64,000 bases of DNA from Halanaerobium sp. MA284_MarDTE_T2 (GTDB lineage: Bacteria > Bacillota > Halanaerobiia > Halanaerobiales > Halanaerobiaceae): positions 24,933 to 88,932 of the forward strand of contig NZ_QPJE01000008.1 in the NCBI RefSeq assembly GCF_003337245.1. The letters run 5' to 3'. The position numbers and the translations under genes are program-made. The notes under the pieces were generated by a model, which was not told where the DNA came from, searched no databases, and was given only the letters and a program-made list of their open reading frames with translations. Every line of letters starts with the position of its first letter. The first letter of the stretch is position 1. Positions 44,404 to 56,176 of the stretch are shown piece after piece.

Positions 44404-44677
44404 TTTATTTCAGTCCTAACTCCTTTTATTTTTATCAGTTATATAGTTAACTTTTCTCCAAACACATATTTTTAATATTTAAACCTTCTATATAAGTATT
44501 TCTCTAATTTACCACCAAATCCTTCTCAATATCCCATTTTTTTATATAATAATCTTTTACTTTAAATGTACTAAAATTATGTGCAGGTTTATTTTCTGAT
44601 TTTTAATCTTTTAAATATCAGTTTTTAAAATTTCATTACAGCACTCCACCAGTACTGTGAATTATTAATTAAAAATT

Positions 44678-45472
44678 TCAAAATATCCTCTCCTCTCCAC
44701 TGTATATATTCATCCTCTGTCCTCTACAAAATCCCACCAGAGTTAAATTTCTGTCTTCTGCCATCTCAACAGCCGATAAAGTTGGTGCAGAGCGCGAAAT
44801 AAGAAAGGATATTCTGCTCCTTAAAATTTTCAAAACCATTTCTGAAGATATCCGGCCACTTGTAAATACTAATTTATTGCTCAAATCAATTTTATTTTTA
44901 AATGCTCTGCCAATAATTTTATCAAGAGTATTATGTCTGCCAATATCTTCTGCTGTAAAAACAATTTTCCCATGATCTGCCAGTGCGGATATATGAGTTC
45001 CTCCTGTTTTAGAAAAATAATCTGCTTTTTTATGCATATCTGCCATTAGAGCAGCAATTTTTTCTGCTTTAACTCTAAAATCATTATTTATTTTTTCAGC
45101 TTCTGCACAATCTTTTAAACTGCTGAAAGTTGCTCCACCCCCACAGCCAGATGTTAGGGTTCTTTTTTTAAATAAATTAAAGTTAACTTCTTTTTTCAGC
45201 CTAACCTGTGCAGCTGTTCTATTCATCTTAAACGAAATATCTTCTATTTCATCAGCATTATTAATTAATGATTCTGATATTAAAAATCCAATAATCAGCT
45301 CTTCTAAATTTTCCGGAAGGCACATCAGTGTTAAAAGTTCATAATTATTGACAAAAATTGTTAGTGGTCTTTCCATTATAATATCGTCTTCTATTTTTTC
45401 GAATTTTTCTGACTTATATTTTAAAATTTTTTTCTTTTTCATCAAATTAAAATGAAGGGGTTTACTGTTCAT
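44678..45472 (-). CDS. fdhD: Formate dehydrogenase accessory sulfurtransferase FdhD
   Basis: 264 aa. ERPLTIFVNNYELLTLMCLPENLEELIIGFL, the sulfur-relay cysteine in TSGCGGG (a single Cys, where E. coli has a CxxC), FSKTGGTHISAL and AEDIGRHNTLDKIIG are family signatures. FdhD transfers sulfur to the Mo/W cofactor of formate dehydrogenases. No such enzyme is in the window. I chose the ATG at 45472 with AGGAGA upstream, seven codons inside the longest frame. Confidence 0.93.
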   Translation of the reverse strand: MNSKPLHFNLMKKKKILKYKSEKFEKIEDDIIMERPLTIFVNNYELLTLMCLPENLEELIIGFLISESLINNADEIEDISFKMNRTAAQVRLKKEVNFNLFKKRTLTSGCGGGATFSSLKDCAEAEKINNDFRVKAEKIAALMADMHKKADYFSKTGGTHISALADHGKIVFTAEDIGRHNTLDKIIGRAFKNKIDLSNKLVFTSGRISSEMVLKILRSRISFLISRSAPTLSAVEMAEDRNLTLVGFCRGQRMNIYSGEERIF

Positions 45473-45581
45473 AAAATCTCTCCTAAATATCATATTTCAT
45501 TTGACATTATCAATTTATTTATTTTAAAATTATCGTAAACTAATTTTTCTGGTTTATTATTTATTCTATAAAAATACACAA

Positions 45582-45616
45582 ATCCCTCCTACACCGGTTT
45601 GAGAAATAGAAGGGAT
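45582..45616 (-). terminator. Terminator of the D-2-hydroxyacid dehydrogenase gene
   Basis: ATCCCTCCT pairs with AGAAGGGAT (one G-U), 17-base loop; the minus strand continues TTTGTGTATTTTT. It begins 65 bp past the gene's stop. Confidence 0.6.
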
Positions 45617-45680
45617 AAAATTAAATATTATAAATCAAATATAATTTTTTAAACTTAGTTTTCTTCTCTTAATATACTGA

Positions 45681-46634
45681 TTAATTTACTTTATTTATTA
45701 TATTACCTTTCAGCCAGCTGTCTATATTATTAAATACTATTTCAGCTCTATTTAAAAATGCTTCTTCGGTTGCAAAGGCGACATGTGGTGTTAAAAGTGT
45801 ATTTTTAGCATTTTGCAGTGGATGTTCTAATGGTATAGGAGGCTCCATTTCAAAGACATCTATCCCAGCTCCAGCAATTCTTCCTTCGTTTAAAGCATCT
45901 GCCAGTGCCTTACTATCAATTATAGGACCTCTGGCTGTATTTATAAAATAGGCACTTTCTTTCATTAAGTCAATTAATTTTTTATCTATTAAACCTTCAG
46001 TTTCACTGGTATGAGGTATATGTATAGAAATAATATCGCTTTTTTTAAATAATTCTTCCAGCTCAGTATATTTAAGACCCAATTTTTTAGCCTCTTCCTT
46101 CTCACTTCTATTATATCCCAGCAGATTCATACCCAGAACCTCTGCAATTTCAGCTACTCTGAGCCCTATACTTCCTGTTCCCACTATCCCCAGTGTCTTA
46201 CCCTTTAATTCATTACCGATAAGCCCTTCTCTTGTCTCAGCTGCTTTAACAGCACTGTGGCACTGGTTCATCTTTCGACTTAAATTTATCATCATCCCCA
46301 GGGCCAGCTCTGCCACTGAATCAGTCGAATAACCAGGAGCATTGGAAACAGCAACCCCATTTTCTGCACAGGCATCAAGATCCACATGATCAACACCGGT
46401 AAAAGCTACTGATATATACTTTAACTCAGGCAGAGAATTGATTACTTCTGCAGGAAAAGGCAAATTTGTTATTATAACAGCATCTGCCCCTTCAGCTCTT
46501 TCAATGATCTTCTCTTTATCTTCAACCCGGCTGTCATATTTTACAAATTTATGACCTTCAGCTTCAAGCTTTTTCCTGTATTCAGCAAGCACTTCATCTC
46601 CAACAGCCAGCGGTTCTAATAAAACTATCTTCAT
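45681..46634 (-). CDS. D-2-hydroxyacid dehydrogenase (phosphoglycerate dehydrogenase-like)
   Basis: 317 aa. NAD-binding TLGIVGTGSIGLRVAEIA (about residues 143-160), the catalytic Arg in NTARGPIIDSKAL, Glu in FEMEPPIPLEHPL and His in LTPHVAFAT are in place. It reduces a 2-oxoacid to a D-2-hydroxyacid, or the reverse. There is no ACT domain, so it is not classical SerA. The start is the ATG at 46634 after AGAGGTGA; a GTG four codons earlier overlaps the ribosome site. Substrate unknown. Confidence 0.93.
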   Translation of the reverse strand: MKIVLLEPLAVGDEVLAEYRKKLEAEGHKFVKYDSRVEDKEKIIERAEGADAVIITNLPFPAEVINSLPELKYISVAFTGVDHVDLDACAENGVAVSNAPGYSTDSVAELALGMMINLSRKMNQCHSAVKAAETREGLIGNELKGKTLGIVGTGSIGLRVAEIAEVLGMNLLGYNRSEKEEAKKLGLKYTELEELFKKSDIISIHIPHTSETEGLIDKKLIDLMKESAYFINTARGPIIDSKALADALNEGRIAGAGIDVFEMEPPIPLEHPLQNAKNTLLTPHVAFATEEAFLNRAEIVFNNIDSWLKGNIINKVN

Positions 46635-46804
46635 AATATTATTCACCTCTGATAATTGATTTTAATTTTTCAAATAATATACTGTACTCATTACTAATAT
46701 CAATATTAGAAACTGCAGTATTATCAGTATTAATAGTTATCGGAATATTATTATTAAAACATTCAACAGAATGTTTTTCCAGGTCTTTTTTCTACATATT
46801 ATTT

Positions 46805-47656
46805 TCAAAACATACGAGTTATTACAACTCCAATAAGACCGGGGCCAGCATGAACAATCATAGCCGGACTTATTTCTCCCAGTATGCTTTCTTTTACATT
46901 CGACAGTTCAGCAAACTTATTATACAATTTTTCAGCTTCCTTTTCAGCCGCTGCATGCATTACATCAACAAAATAACTGCCTTCTTTTACCTTGTTTTTG
47001 GTGATTTCGAACATTTTCTTTAGGGCCCGTTTTTTTCTTCTAACTTTATCAAAGTTAAAATATTCTCCATCTTCATCAATTGAAATTATAGGTTTTATAT
47101 TAAACAGCTCCGCCAGTGTACCCTGTACTTTGCCAATACGTCCACCCTCTTTGAGATACTTAAGTGTATCAACAATAAAGAAAAGATCTATTTCCTCTTT
47201 TTTAGCTTCGACCATCTCAACAATTTCAGCAAAACTTTTTTCACCTTCAGAAATCAGCTTCTGTGCATAAAGAACAAGTCTCCCCAGTCCCATAGAAAGC
47301 ATTTTAGAATCAATAACCGCAATTTCCATATCTTCCATCTGCCCTGCAACCATTTTACAGTTGCTGTAGGTTGCACTAAGTCCACTGGAAATATGAATAG
47401 AAATTATTTTTTCATAACCTTCAGCCTTCAGCTTCCTGTAAAGTTCCTCTATTTCTCCAGGGCTGGGCATTGAAGTAGTTGGAATCTCTTCATCCATTTT
47501 TCGGCAGACTTCCTCTGGTTCAATATCTATTCTATCCTGATACTGTTCTTCTCTATATATAATTTTCAGTGGAAGAAACTTAATATTTAGTTCATCCAGC
47601 ATTTCCCGGGAAAGATCGGCAGTGCTGTCAGTTACTAAAACAATTTTTTTCTCCAT
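46805..47656 (-). CDS. DegV family fatty-acid-binding protein
   Basis: 283 aa. VTDSTADLSREML at the N-terminus, TSMPSPGEIEELYRKL, SIHISSGLSATYSNCKM and a late HAGPGLIGVV are the DegV signature. In Firmicutes these proteins (FakB) hold a fatty acid for phosphorylation by FakA; no fakA gene is nearby. A 158-bp gap with no visible gene separates it from the dehydrogenase downstream. Confidence 0.95.
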   Translation of the reverse strand: MEKKIVLVTDSTADLSREMLDELNIKFLPLKIIYREEQYQDRIDIEPEEVCRKMDEEIPTTSMPSPGEIEELYRKLKAEGYEKIISIHISSGLSATYSNCKMVAGQMEDMEIAVIDSKMLSMGLGRLVLYAQKLISEGEKSFAEIVEMVEAKKEEIDLFFIVDTLKYLKEGGRIGKVQGTLAELFNIKPIISIDEDGEYFNFDKVRRKKRALKKMFEITKNKVKEGSYFVDVMHAAAEKEAEKLYNKFAELSNVKESILGEISPAMIVHAGPGLIGVVITRMF

Positions 47657-47746
47657 TATTTTCTCCTTTTTAGTTAGATTTTATAAATTCTATTATGCAG
47701 CTGTCCAACAGCAGATTTAGCAGATATTTTTAAGACACAAACTCAA

Positions 47747-48928
47747 TTATTCATCTGCAAGATTATCGAAATATCCAGATATAAGTATAATCGGTGTTCC
47801 CTTATCTCCACTTCCGCTCACAAGATCACATAAACTCCCCAGTAAATCTGTCAGCCTCCTGGGAGTTGTACCCTGAGATTTAATGTTTGCCCTTAAATCA
47901 TCTTCTTTGCCTTTTATTTCCTCTTTCATCGCTTCCAAAAGTTTTTCCCCTTCAAGATCTTTTAAATCATTATCTGCCAGATATTTTAATTTCACTTCAG
48001 ATGGAGTTCCTTCCAGACCTTCTGTATAAGCCGGAGAAACAACCGGATCAGCCAGCTCCCATATCTTAGCAGCTGGATCTTTAAAAGCTCCATCCCCATA
48101 AATCATAACTTCCACATCTTTACCGGTAATATCTTTCAATCTTGCCTGTACATCATCCACAAATTTCTGCCCCTCACGAGGAAATAATTTCAGTTCAACA
48201 TCTGATGCTTTGTTTGATCCTAAAAGCCCATATTCTTCATTATAACCTTTTCCTTTATCTTCAGTACAGATGTCATCAAGGCCAAGTACAGTTTCTGCTC
48301 CCTTTTTTTTCAAAATTTCTTTTGTTCTCTTTCTTGTATGTATATCAGCTGCCAGAACATCTTTAGTATAATCCAGTATTTTTTCTGCTCTATTTGACAG
48401 AATTATTTCTATTTCTGTCTCAGATGCTATTTCTTTATATAAATCTATATAATTAACACCTGTAAAGGGGTGTTCATAATCTGAAAAGTATTTATAAAAT
48501 TCGTCTTCAGTAATTGTATCAGAATAAGGATTAATCCCTCTCCTGTAAATTTCATTTTTATCAACAAGCGGATTTCCAACTTCATCATTTGGGTAGCTCA
48601 ACTGAAGATATATCTTTTTATGACTTCCTGCAATCCCCTTTAAAATCATTGAAAATCTGTTGCGGCTTAAGATGGGAAAGACAACGCCAATACTGTCAGA
48701 AGAAAAATGTTCGTTTATTTCTGCAGCAATATCATCAATATTAATATAGTTACCCTGAGCCCTTGCAACTAAAGACTCTGTAATACCAACAACATCTTTA
48801 TCTTTAATTTTATAACCCTCTTCCTGCCATGATTTCTGCAGAGATGAAACAACTATCTCTGCCAAATTATCACCTGATTTAATTATCGGTGCTCTTATAC
48901 CTCTAACCTGTGTACCAATAGTTCTCAT
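47747..48928 (-). CDS. CofE-like (coenzyme F420-0:gamma-glutamyl ligase family) protein
   Basis: 393 aa. The N-terminus (TQVRGIRAPIIKSGDNL and DKDVVGITESLVARAQGN) matches the F420-0:L-glutamate ligase superfamily, while the C-terminal half (VEVMIYGDGAFKDPAAKIWELADP and GTPRRL-like TTPRRLTDLLGSLCDLVSGSGDKGTP in pieces) is the longer Firmicute form. No other F420 gene is in view and the lineage is not known for F420, so it may glutamylate something else. Single gene between degV and the SHOCT gene. Confidence 0.82.
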   Translation of the reverse strand: MRTIGTQVRGIRAPIIKSGDNLAEIVVSSLQKSWQEEGYKIKDKDVVGITESLVARAQGNYINIDDIAAEINEHFSSDSIGVVFPILSRNRFSMILKGIAGSHKKIYLQLSYPNDEVGNPLVDKNEIYRRGINPYSDTITEDEFYKYFSDYEHPFTGVNYIDLYKEIASETEIEIILSNRAEKILDYTKDVLAADIHTRKRTKEILKKKGAETVLGLDDICTEDKGKGYNEEYGLLGSNKASDVELKLFPREGQKFVDDVQARLKDITGKDVEVMIYGDGAFKDPAAKIWELADPVVSPAYTEGLEGTPSEVKLKYLADNDLKDLEGEKLLEAMKEEIKGKEDDLRANIKSQGTTPRRLTDLLGSLCDLVSGSGDKGTPIILISGYFDNLADE

Positions 48929-49021
48929 TTAATTTTCACCTCTTAAATTTTTGCATTTTATTAAAGATGGTACGGATTTATTATAGCAAACTTTAGGCCG
49001 AGAGGCAATTATATAGAAAAA

Positions 49022-49130
49022 GGAGTTCCCCAAAAATTATTTTTAAAGTTGCAAAAAAGTGATTTCGTCATAAACAAAATTTTCCTAAATCTTCCTTTTT
49101 TACAATTTAATTTAAAAATGAGGAAACTCC
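49022..49130. mobile_element. Short MITE-like element with the same terminal repeats
   Basis: GGAGTTCCCC at the left and GAGGAAACTCC at the right are inverted ends like those of the 264-bp family, extended by AT-rich arms to TTGCAAAAAA/TTTTTTACAA. Only about 109 bp long and lacking the internal hairpins. It forms a stem-loop just past the SHOCT gene and may serve as its terminator. Confidence 0.65.
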
Positions 49131-49137
49131 TTTAAAA

Positions 49138-49431
49138 TTAATTATTACGCAGTGTTCTCAAAATTTCTTCTAATTCTTCTCTGCTTATTTCTCCATCTGC
49201 ATATCTTTCTCTGGCTATTTCTTCAGCTCTATCATTTTTTCTAGGCTCAATATATTTATCTTCTCTATACTGCTGACTTCTATAGTCGTCACGTTTATCA
49301 TCATAGCCATTACGATTATCTTTGCTATTTTGAACCAGAAAATATACTACAGCTCCAATAAGCACAACCCATATTATCATCATAAAACTTCCTCCCCACG
49401 GCATATAGCCCATATGACCAAATCTATACAT
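49138..49431 (-). CDS. SHOCT-domain small membrane protein
   Basis: 97 aa. One hydrophobic helix near the N-terminus (GGSFMMIIWVVLIGAVVYFL, about 13-32), then a charged Asp/Arg-rich stretch and the C-terminal SHOCT motif ARERYADGEISREELEEIL. SHOCT domains are short C-terminal oligomerisation segments in membrane proteins of unclear function. I use the ATG at 49431; a GTG three codons earlier lies too close to the AAAGGG site. Confidence 0.85.
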   Translation of the reverse strand: MYRFGHMGYMPWGGSFMMIIWVVLIGAVVYFLVQNSKDNRNGYDDKRDDYRSQQYREDKYIEPRKNDRAEEIARERYADGEISREELEEILRTLRNN

Positions 49432-49566
49432 AATAATCACAACCCTTTAAATTTAATTTGAGTATTTTACTGTGCTTTTATTATAATAGGAAATTGTGAA
49501 GAAAATATGAATTTTAGGAATTTATTTATCTCAATTGATTTTTTGTAACTATTTGATTTGTGCAAA

Positions 49567-50223
49567 TTATATTTCCATTATTTTTTTAAGGTTTTCTGTG
49601 TTAAACTCTTTAATTACAATATCTGCTGAATCCAGATTCTGAAAACTGCTGTTTCTCTGGCTAAATGCCACACACTTCATTCCAGCACTTCTGGCTGCTT
49701 TAACTCCATGTTCAGAATCTTCTATAACAAGGCAGTTTTCCGGTTCAACTCCGAGTCTATCGGCTGCTTTTAAAAATATATCAGGTGCTGGCTTACCATT
49801 TTTAACCGCATTTCCGTCTATATAATCTTTAATATATTTGTCTAAAGCAAATTTTTTATATACAAGCTCTATTATTTTTGCATGTGAGGAAGATGCAATT
49901 ATCATTTTAAAATCATTTTTTTTAAAAAACTCAAACCAGTCTTTTACACCAGACATTAATTCCAGGTCACTTTCTTTTAAGCCTTTATAAAACATCTCTA
50001 CATGGTTTTCCATAATTTCTTCTATTTTATGTTCTTCATGTAGGTCATATTTTTCCATAAGATCAGTCCACATTTCAAAAAGTGGAACACCAACATAATT
50101 TTCGATTTCAGATTCACTTAAATAAATATCATATTCCGCAAAGACTTTTTTGTCCATTTCTTTATAAAGTGGTTCTGAATCAATAATTACTCCATCCATA
50201 TCAAAAATAACTGCTCTTGTCAT
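49567..50223 (-). CDS. HAD hydrolase, beta-phosphoglucomutase-like
   Basis: 218 aa. Motif I FDMDGVIIDSEP, motif II MIIASSSH, the Lys motif GKPAPDIFLKAA and motif IV VIEDSEHGVKAA define the subfamily containing beta-phosphoglucomutase and sugar-phosphate phosphatases. It is the last gene of the aga operon, 11 bp after the kinase, so it probably acts on a sugar phosphate of that pathway or removes toxic by-products. Confidence 0.9.
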   Translation of the reverse strand: MTRAVIFDMDGVIIDSEPLYKEMDKKVFAEYDIYLSESEIENYVGVPLFEMWTDLMEKYDLHEEHKIEEIMENHVEMFYKGLKESDLELMSGVKDWFEFFKKNDFKMIIASSSHAKIIELVYKKFALDKYIKDYIDGNAVKNGKPAPDIFLKAADRLGVEPENCLVIEDSEHGVKAARSAGMKCVAFSQRNSSFQNLDSADIVIKEFNTENLKKIMEI

Positions 50224-50234
50224 TTTTTATCACC

Positions 50235-53216
<2,982 letters not shown>

Positions 53217-53275
53217 TTTGACCCTCCCTGATTAAACTCAAAATACTTAATAGCAGACTTTAATTTTTATCAACT

Positions 53276-53707
53276 TTAAATTCCATCTTCATTATTAACT
53301 TCAGCACTGGATTCTTTTTTCTTCATCGTAAAAGTTTTAATCTGATTTTTACCAGTCTTAACCGCCTCATCTTTGAGTTCTTTTAGGCTTAAGTCATTTC
53401 TCTTAAACAATATTTCCATTAACATCGGAACATTTGTACCGGCAATTACCTCAGCATTTTTTTCTTTAAGTGATATTTCTACAGATTTTTTAAAAGGAGA
53501 TGCTCCTGCAATATCAGTAAAAATTAAATAATCATCACATTCTAACTCTCTCATTTTCTGTCTTATATTTTCTGCCAGGTTTTCGGTAGATTCTTCTTCT
53601 AAAAAGTTTACAACAGCAAGTTTATCTTGTTTCCCTGCAATTAGTTCAATTACAGAATTAATACCTTCAGCAAATTTTCCATGTCCTATTATCATTATAC
53701 CTGTCAT
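53276..53707 (-). CDS. PTS mannose-family enzyme IIA component
   Basis: 143 aa. MIIGHGKFAEGI holds the phosphorylated His near residue 9, and TDIAGASPFK with GTNVPMLMEIL completes the ManX-type IIA fold. It receives phosphate from HPr and passes it to IIB. It is the last of the four PTS genes, after a hairpin-bearing gap. Confidence 0.93.
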   Translation of the reverse strand: MTGIMIIGHGKFAEGINSVIELIAGKQDKLAVVNFLEEESTENLAENIRQKMRELECDDYLIFTDIAGASPFKKSVEISLKEKNAEVIAGTNVPMLMEILFKRNDLSLKELKDEAVKTGKNQIKTFTMKKKESSAEVNNEDGI

Positions 53708-53729
53708 TTTTTACCTCCATCTGATTAAT

Positions 53730-53755
53730 ATATGGGGAGCTGCAGCCCCCCATAT
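53730..53755. promoter_or_regulatory. Near-perfect palindrome between EIID and EIIA genes
   Basis: ATATGGGG and CCCCATAT flank a self-complementary GCTGCAGC core with one mismatched pair. It would form a stable intercistronic hairpin in the aga transcript. Confidence 0.55.
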
Positions 53756-53764
53756 CCATTAATC

Positions 53765-54598
53765 CTATAATATTCCTAGATATTTTCCACCAACACCAAT
53801 TATAACTGTGATTCCGATCAATTTTAGCGGGGACCATCCCTTTTTAAGCAGCCAGTACATTAAAAGGGCATAACCTAAAGGAAGCATTTTAGGCATTGTT
53901 TTATCAAGAACATCTGTCTGTAATGCTACACTTGCTTCTCCTGCATTAATAACTAGAGTAGTTTTTAAATTAATATATGATGCAATAAGAGCTCCAACAA
54001 CAGAAAGTCCAACAATACTTGCTGCCTTAGAAACTTTTTTGGTGTTTTCTTTTAATTTTGCAATAGATTTAACACCTGTCTTATATCCATAATGCATAAG
54101 TCCGAATCTTAAAACAAAATGAACTATATTAAACATAATCAAAAATACTATTGGACCTGCAATACTACCTTCAATAGCAAGTGAAGCACCTATACCTGCA
54201 CTGATAGGTAATAGTGTCAGCCAAAATAAAGCATCACCGATTCCACCTAAAGGACCCATTGTAGCTACTTTAATACCACGAATAGTTTCAATATCATTTT
54301 TCTTCTCTTCCATAGCAGCAATGATACCCATAATAAATGTTACCAAAAATGGATGTGTGTTAAAAAATTCCATATGCATTTTCAATGATTTAACAAGATC
54401 TTCTTTTTTCTTATGTATTTTTTCTAAAGCAGGTGCCATACTAAAAAGCCAGCCAGCTGCCTGCATCCTTTCATAATTAAAAGATGCCTGTAAGAAAAGA
54501 GAGCGCCAGGCCATGCGGTTAAGGTCACTTTTACTAAGACTTACATCTGTACTCTGATCACTATATTTTGTATCTTTTTCTTTGTTATTAGATGCCAT
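53765..54598 (-). CDS. PTS mannose-family enzyme IID component
   Basis: 277 aa. FLQASFNYERMQAAGWLFSMAPAL near the N-terminus and GPLGGIGDALFWLTLLP are IID signatures, followed by several membrane helices. It forms the translocation channel with IIC. It overlaps the IIC gene by 11 bp. Confidence 0.95.
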   Translation of the reverse strand: MASNNKEKDTKYSDQSTDVSLSKSDLNRMAWRSLFLQASFNYERMQAAGWLFSMAPALEKIHKKKEDLVKSLKMHMEFFNTHPFLVTFIMGIIAAMEEKKNDIETIRGIKVATMGPLGGIGDALFWLTLLPISAGIGASLAIEGSIAGPIVFLIMFNIVHFVLRFGLMHYGYKTGVKSIAKLKENTKKVSKAASIVGLSVVGALIASYINLKTTLVINAGEASVALQTDVLDKTMPKMLPLGYALLMYWLLKKGWSPLKLIGITVIIGVGGKYLGIL

Positions 54599-55358
54599 CA
54601 GTTATTACCTCCTTATTACCTGGGGGAGTCTGATCATTACTTTTATTTATAAAATAATCATAAAGAGCAATAGATGTTCCCAGCAGAGCTACCGCAAGTA
54701 TGGGTAATTCTAAATATGCTACAAGTACAAAACCTAAAATCAAAAATCCAGCATACTCTTTTTTGAGCATTATTTTTAGCAGTAAAGCAAAACCTATAGC
54801 AGGCATCATACCTCCAGCTAACGAAAGTCCATCAATAAATGTCTGGGGAAGCATGCCAACCATTGCTTCAGCAGCATCTGCTCCAAAATATACAGGTAAA
54901 AAAGCAACAATAAAATAAGATACAAATAAAATAGAGATTCCGAAATAATTAATTTTTGCTATTCCTTTTAAATTACCTTCTTCTGCAAATTCGTCTGCCT
55001 TATGCATAACAGGAGAAAATGCTGTAAATAGTAATGTTATTCCTGCTTGTGCAGCAACAGCAAAAGGTACTGCCACCCCCACTGCAACACTTGGGTCCTG
55101 ATTTGTCAGAATTGCAAAAGCGGCTCCAATAATACCACCAATAACAACATTAGGTGGTTGTGCTCCCGCAAGTGGTGCCATACCCATCCAGACAAGTTCT
55201 AGCATACCGCCAGTAACAAGTCCTTTCTGAACATCTCCTAAAATTATACCAACTACAAGACCTGTTACTACTGGTCGATGAATATGAGTCAGACCATTAA
55301 AAAGATCAATTCCAGCAATTCCGGCCCATAAAGCTATTAATAGCGCTTCTGTTAACAT
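54588..55358 (-). CDS. PTS mannose-family enzyme IIC component
   Basis: 256 aa, about eight membrane segments. HRPVVTGLVVGIILGDVQKGLVTGG and ELVWMGMAPLAGAQPPNVVIGG are typical of the AgaC/ManY family. Together with IID it carries the amino sugar across the membrane while phosphorylating it. Confidence 0.95.
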   Translation of the reverse strand: MLTEALLIALWAGIAGIDLFNGLTHIHRPVVTGLVVGIILGDVQKGLVTGGMLELVWMGMAPLAGAQPPNVVIGGIIGAAFAILTNQDPSVAVGVAVPFAVAAQAGITLLFTAFSPVMHKADEFAEEGNLKGIAKINYFGISILFVSYFIVAFLPVYFGADAAEAMVGMLPQTFIDGLSLAGGMMPAIGFALLLKIMLKKEYAGFLILGFVLVAYLELPILAVALLGTSIALYDYFINKSNDQTPPGNKEVITDGI

Positions 55359-55416
55359 AAATCCTGCCTCCTTTTAAATTTATTTATATAAAATACAGCA
55401 AGTGGATTATTTGTTA

Positions 55417-55890
55417 CTAAAGTAAATCTAAAATATTCTGCCCTTTTTCATCTGGTACTCTTCTTAAATCAAGCTTAACTCCTAATTTATTTAATTCTTT
55501 AAAAACTTTTTTGTCATCTTCTGTTACTGAAACTGTAGTTGAGATCTGTTCTTTTCCTTCCTCATAATGCATATTACCAATATTCACTTCCTTAATTGGA
55601 ACTCCACCCTTAACAAGAGTAAGTACATCTTGAGGTGTTTCTACAACCAGAAATATCTTCTGCCTATCTGCAGCATTATGAATTACATCAATTGTTCTCT
55701 GCAGAGTAAAAAATCTGGTTTCAGTTGATTCTGGCAGAACCATATCCATCAAATTCTGTCTTACTTCATCTTCTGCCACTTCATCATTAGCAACAAGTAC
55801 TAAATTAGCTCCAAGGTGATTTAACCAGGTTACACCAACCTGACCATGAATAAGTCGATTATCAATTCTTGTTAACAAAATATTTGGCAT
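55417..55890 (-). CDS. PTS mannose-family enzyme IIB component
   Basis: 157 aa. RIDNRLIHGQVGVTW carries the phosphorylated His at about 15. VETPQDVLTLVKGGVPIKEVNIGNMH matches the Aga/Man IIB class. Its AAGGAGG ribosome site is at the edge of a MITE target duplication: the element inserted exactly between agaS and this gene. Confidence 0.95.
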   Translation of the reverse strand: MPNILLTRIDNRLIHGQVGVTWLNHLGANLVLVANDEVAEDEVRQNLMDMVLPESTETRFFTLQRTIDVIHNAADRQKIFLVVETPQDVLTLVKGGVPIKEVNIGNMHYEEGKEQISTTVSVTEDDKKVFKELNKLGVKLDLRRVPDEKGQNILDLL

Positions 55891-55906
55891 AATTATTCCT
55901 CCTTTT

Positions 55907-56170
55907 AAGGAGTTTCCCCAAAATTTATTTTCAAGCTACAAAAAGGGGGCTTTAGTCATCAACGAAATTTTTAGATTTATCTAAAACTCAATTCGGGTGT
56001 GAAATAGGGCACACTAATCAATGAGTCCTCCTGACTCATGATTAGCTCACTCCATCCTGCAGTTCAACCCTATTTCTTCCTTCATTTCGTTAAGATTCAT
56101 TGACTAAAAATTTCAATATTCCTGCATCTCCCCTTTTTGCAGCAGTATATAAAAAATGGGGAAAGTCTAT
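55907..56170. mobile_element. 264-bp MITE, copy B, between agaS and the EIIB gene
   Basis: Forward-oriented copy. It is flanked by CTCCTTTT (55899-55906 and 56171-56178; the match extends to ten bases if the first two element bases are counted as target). The duplicated bases are the complement of the AAAAGGAG ribosome site. There is no ORF. The two nested hairpins read through by the aga transcript could act on downstream expression. Confidence 0.92.
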
Positions 56171-56176
56171 CTCCTT

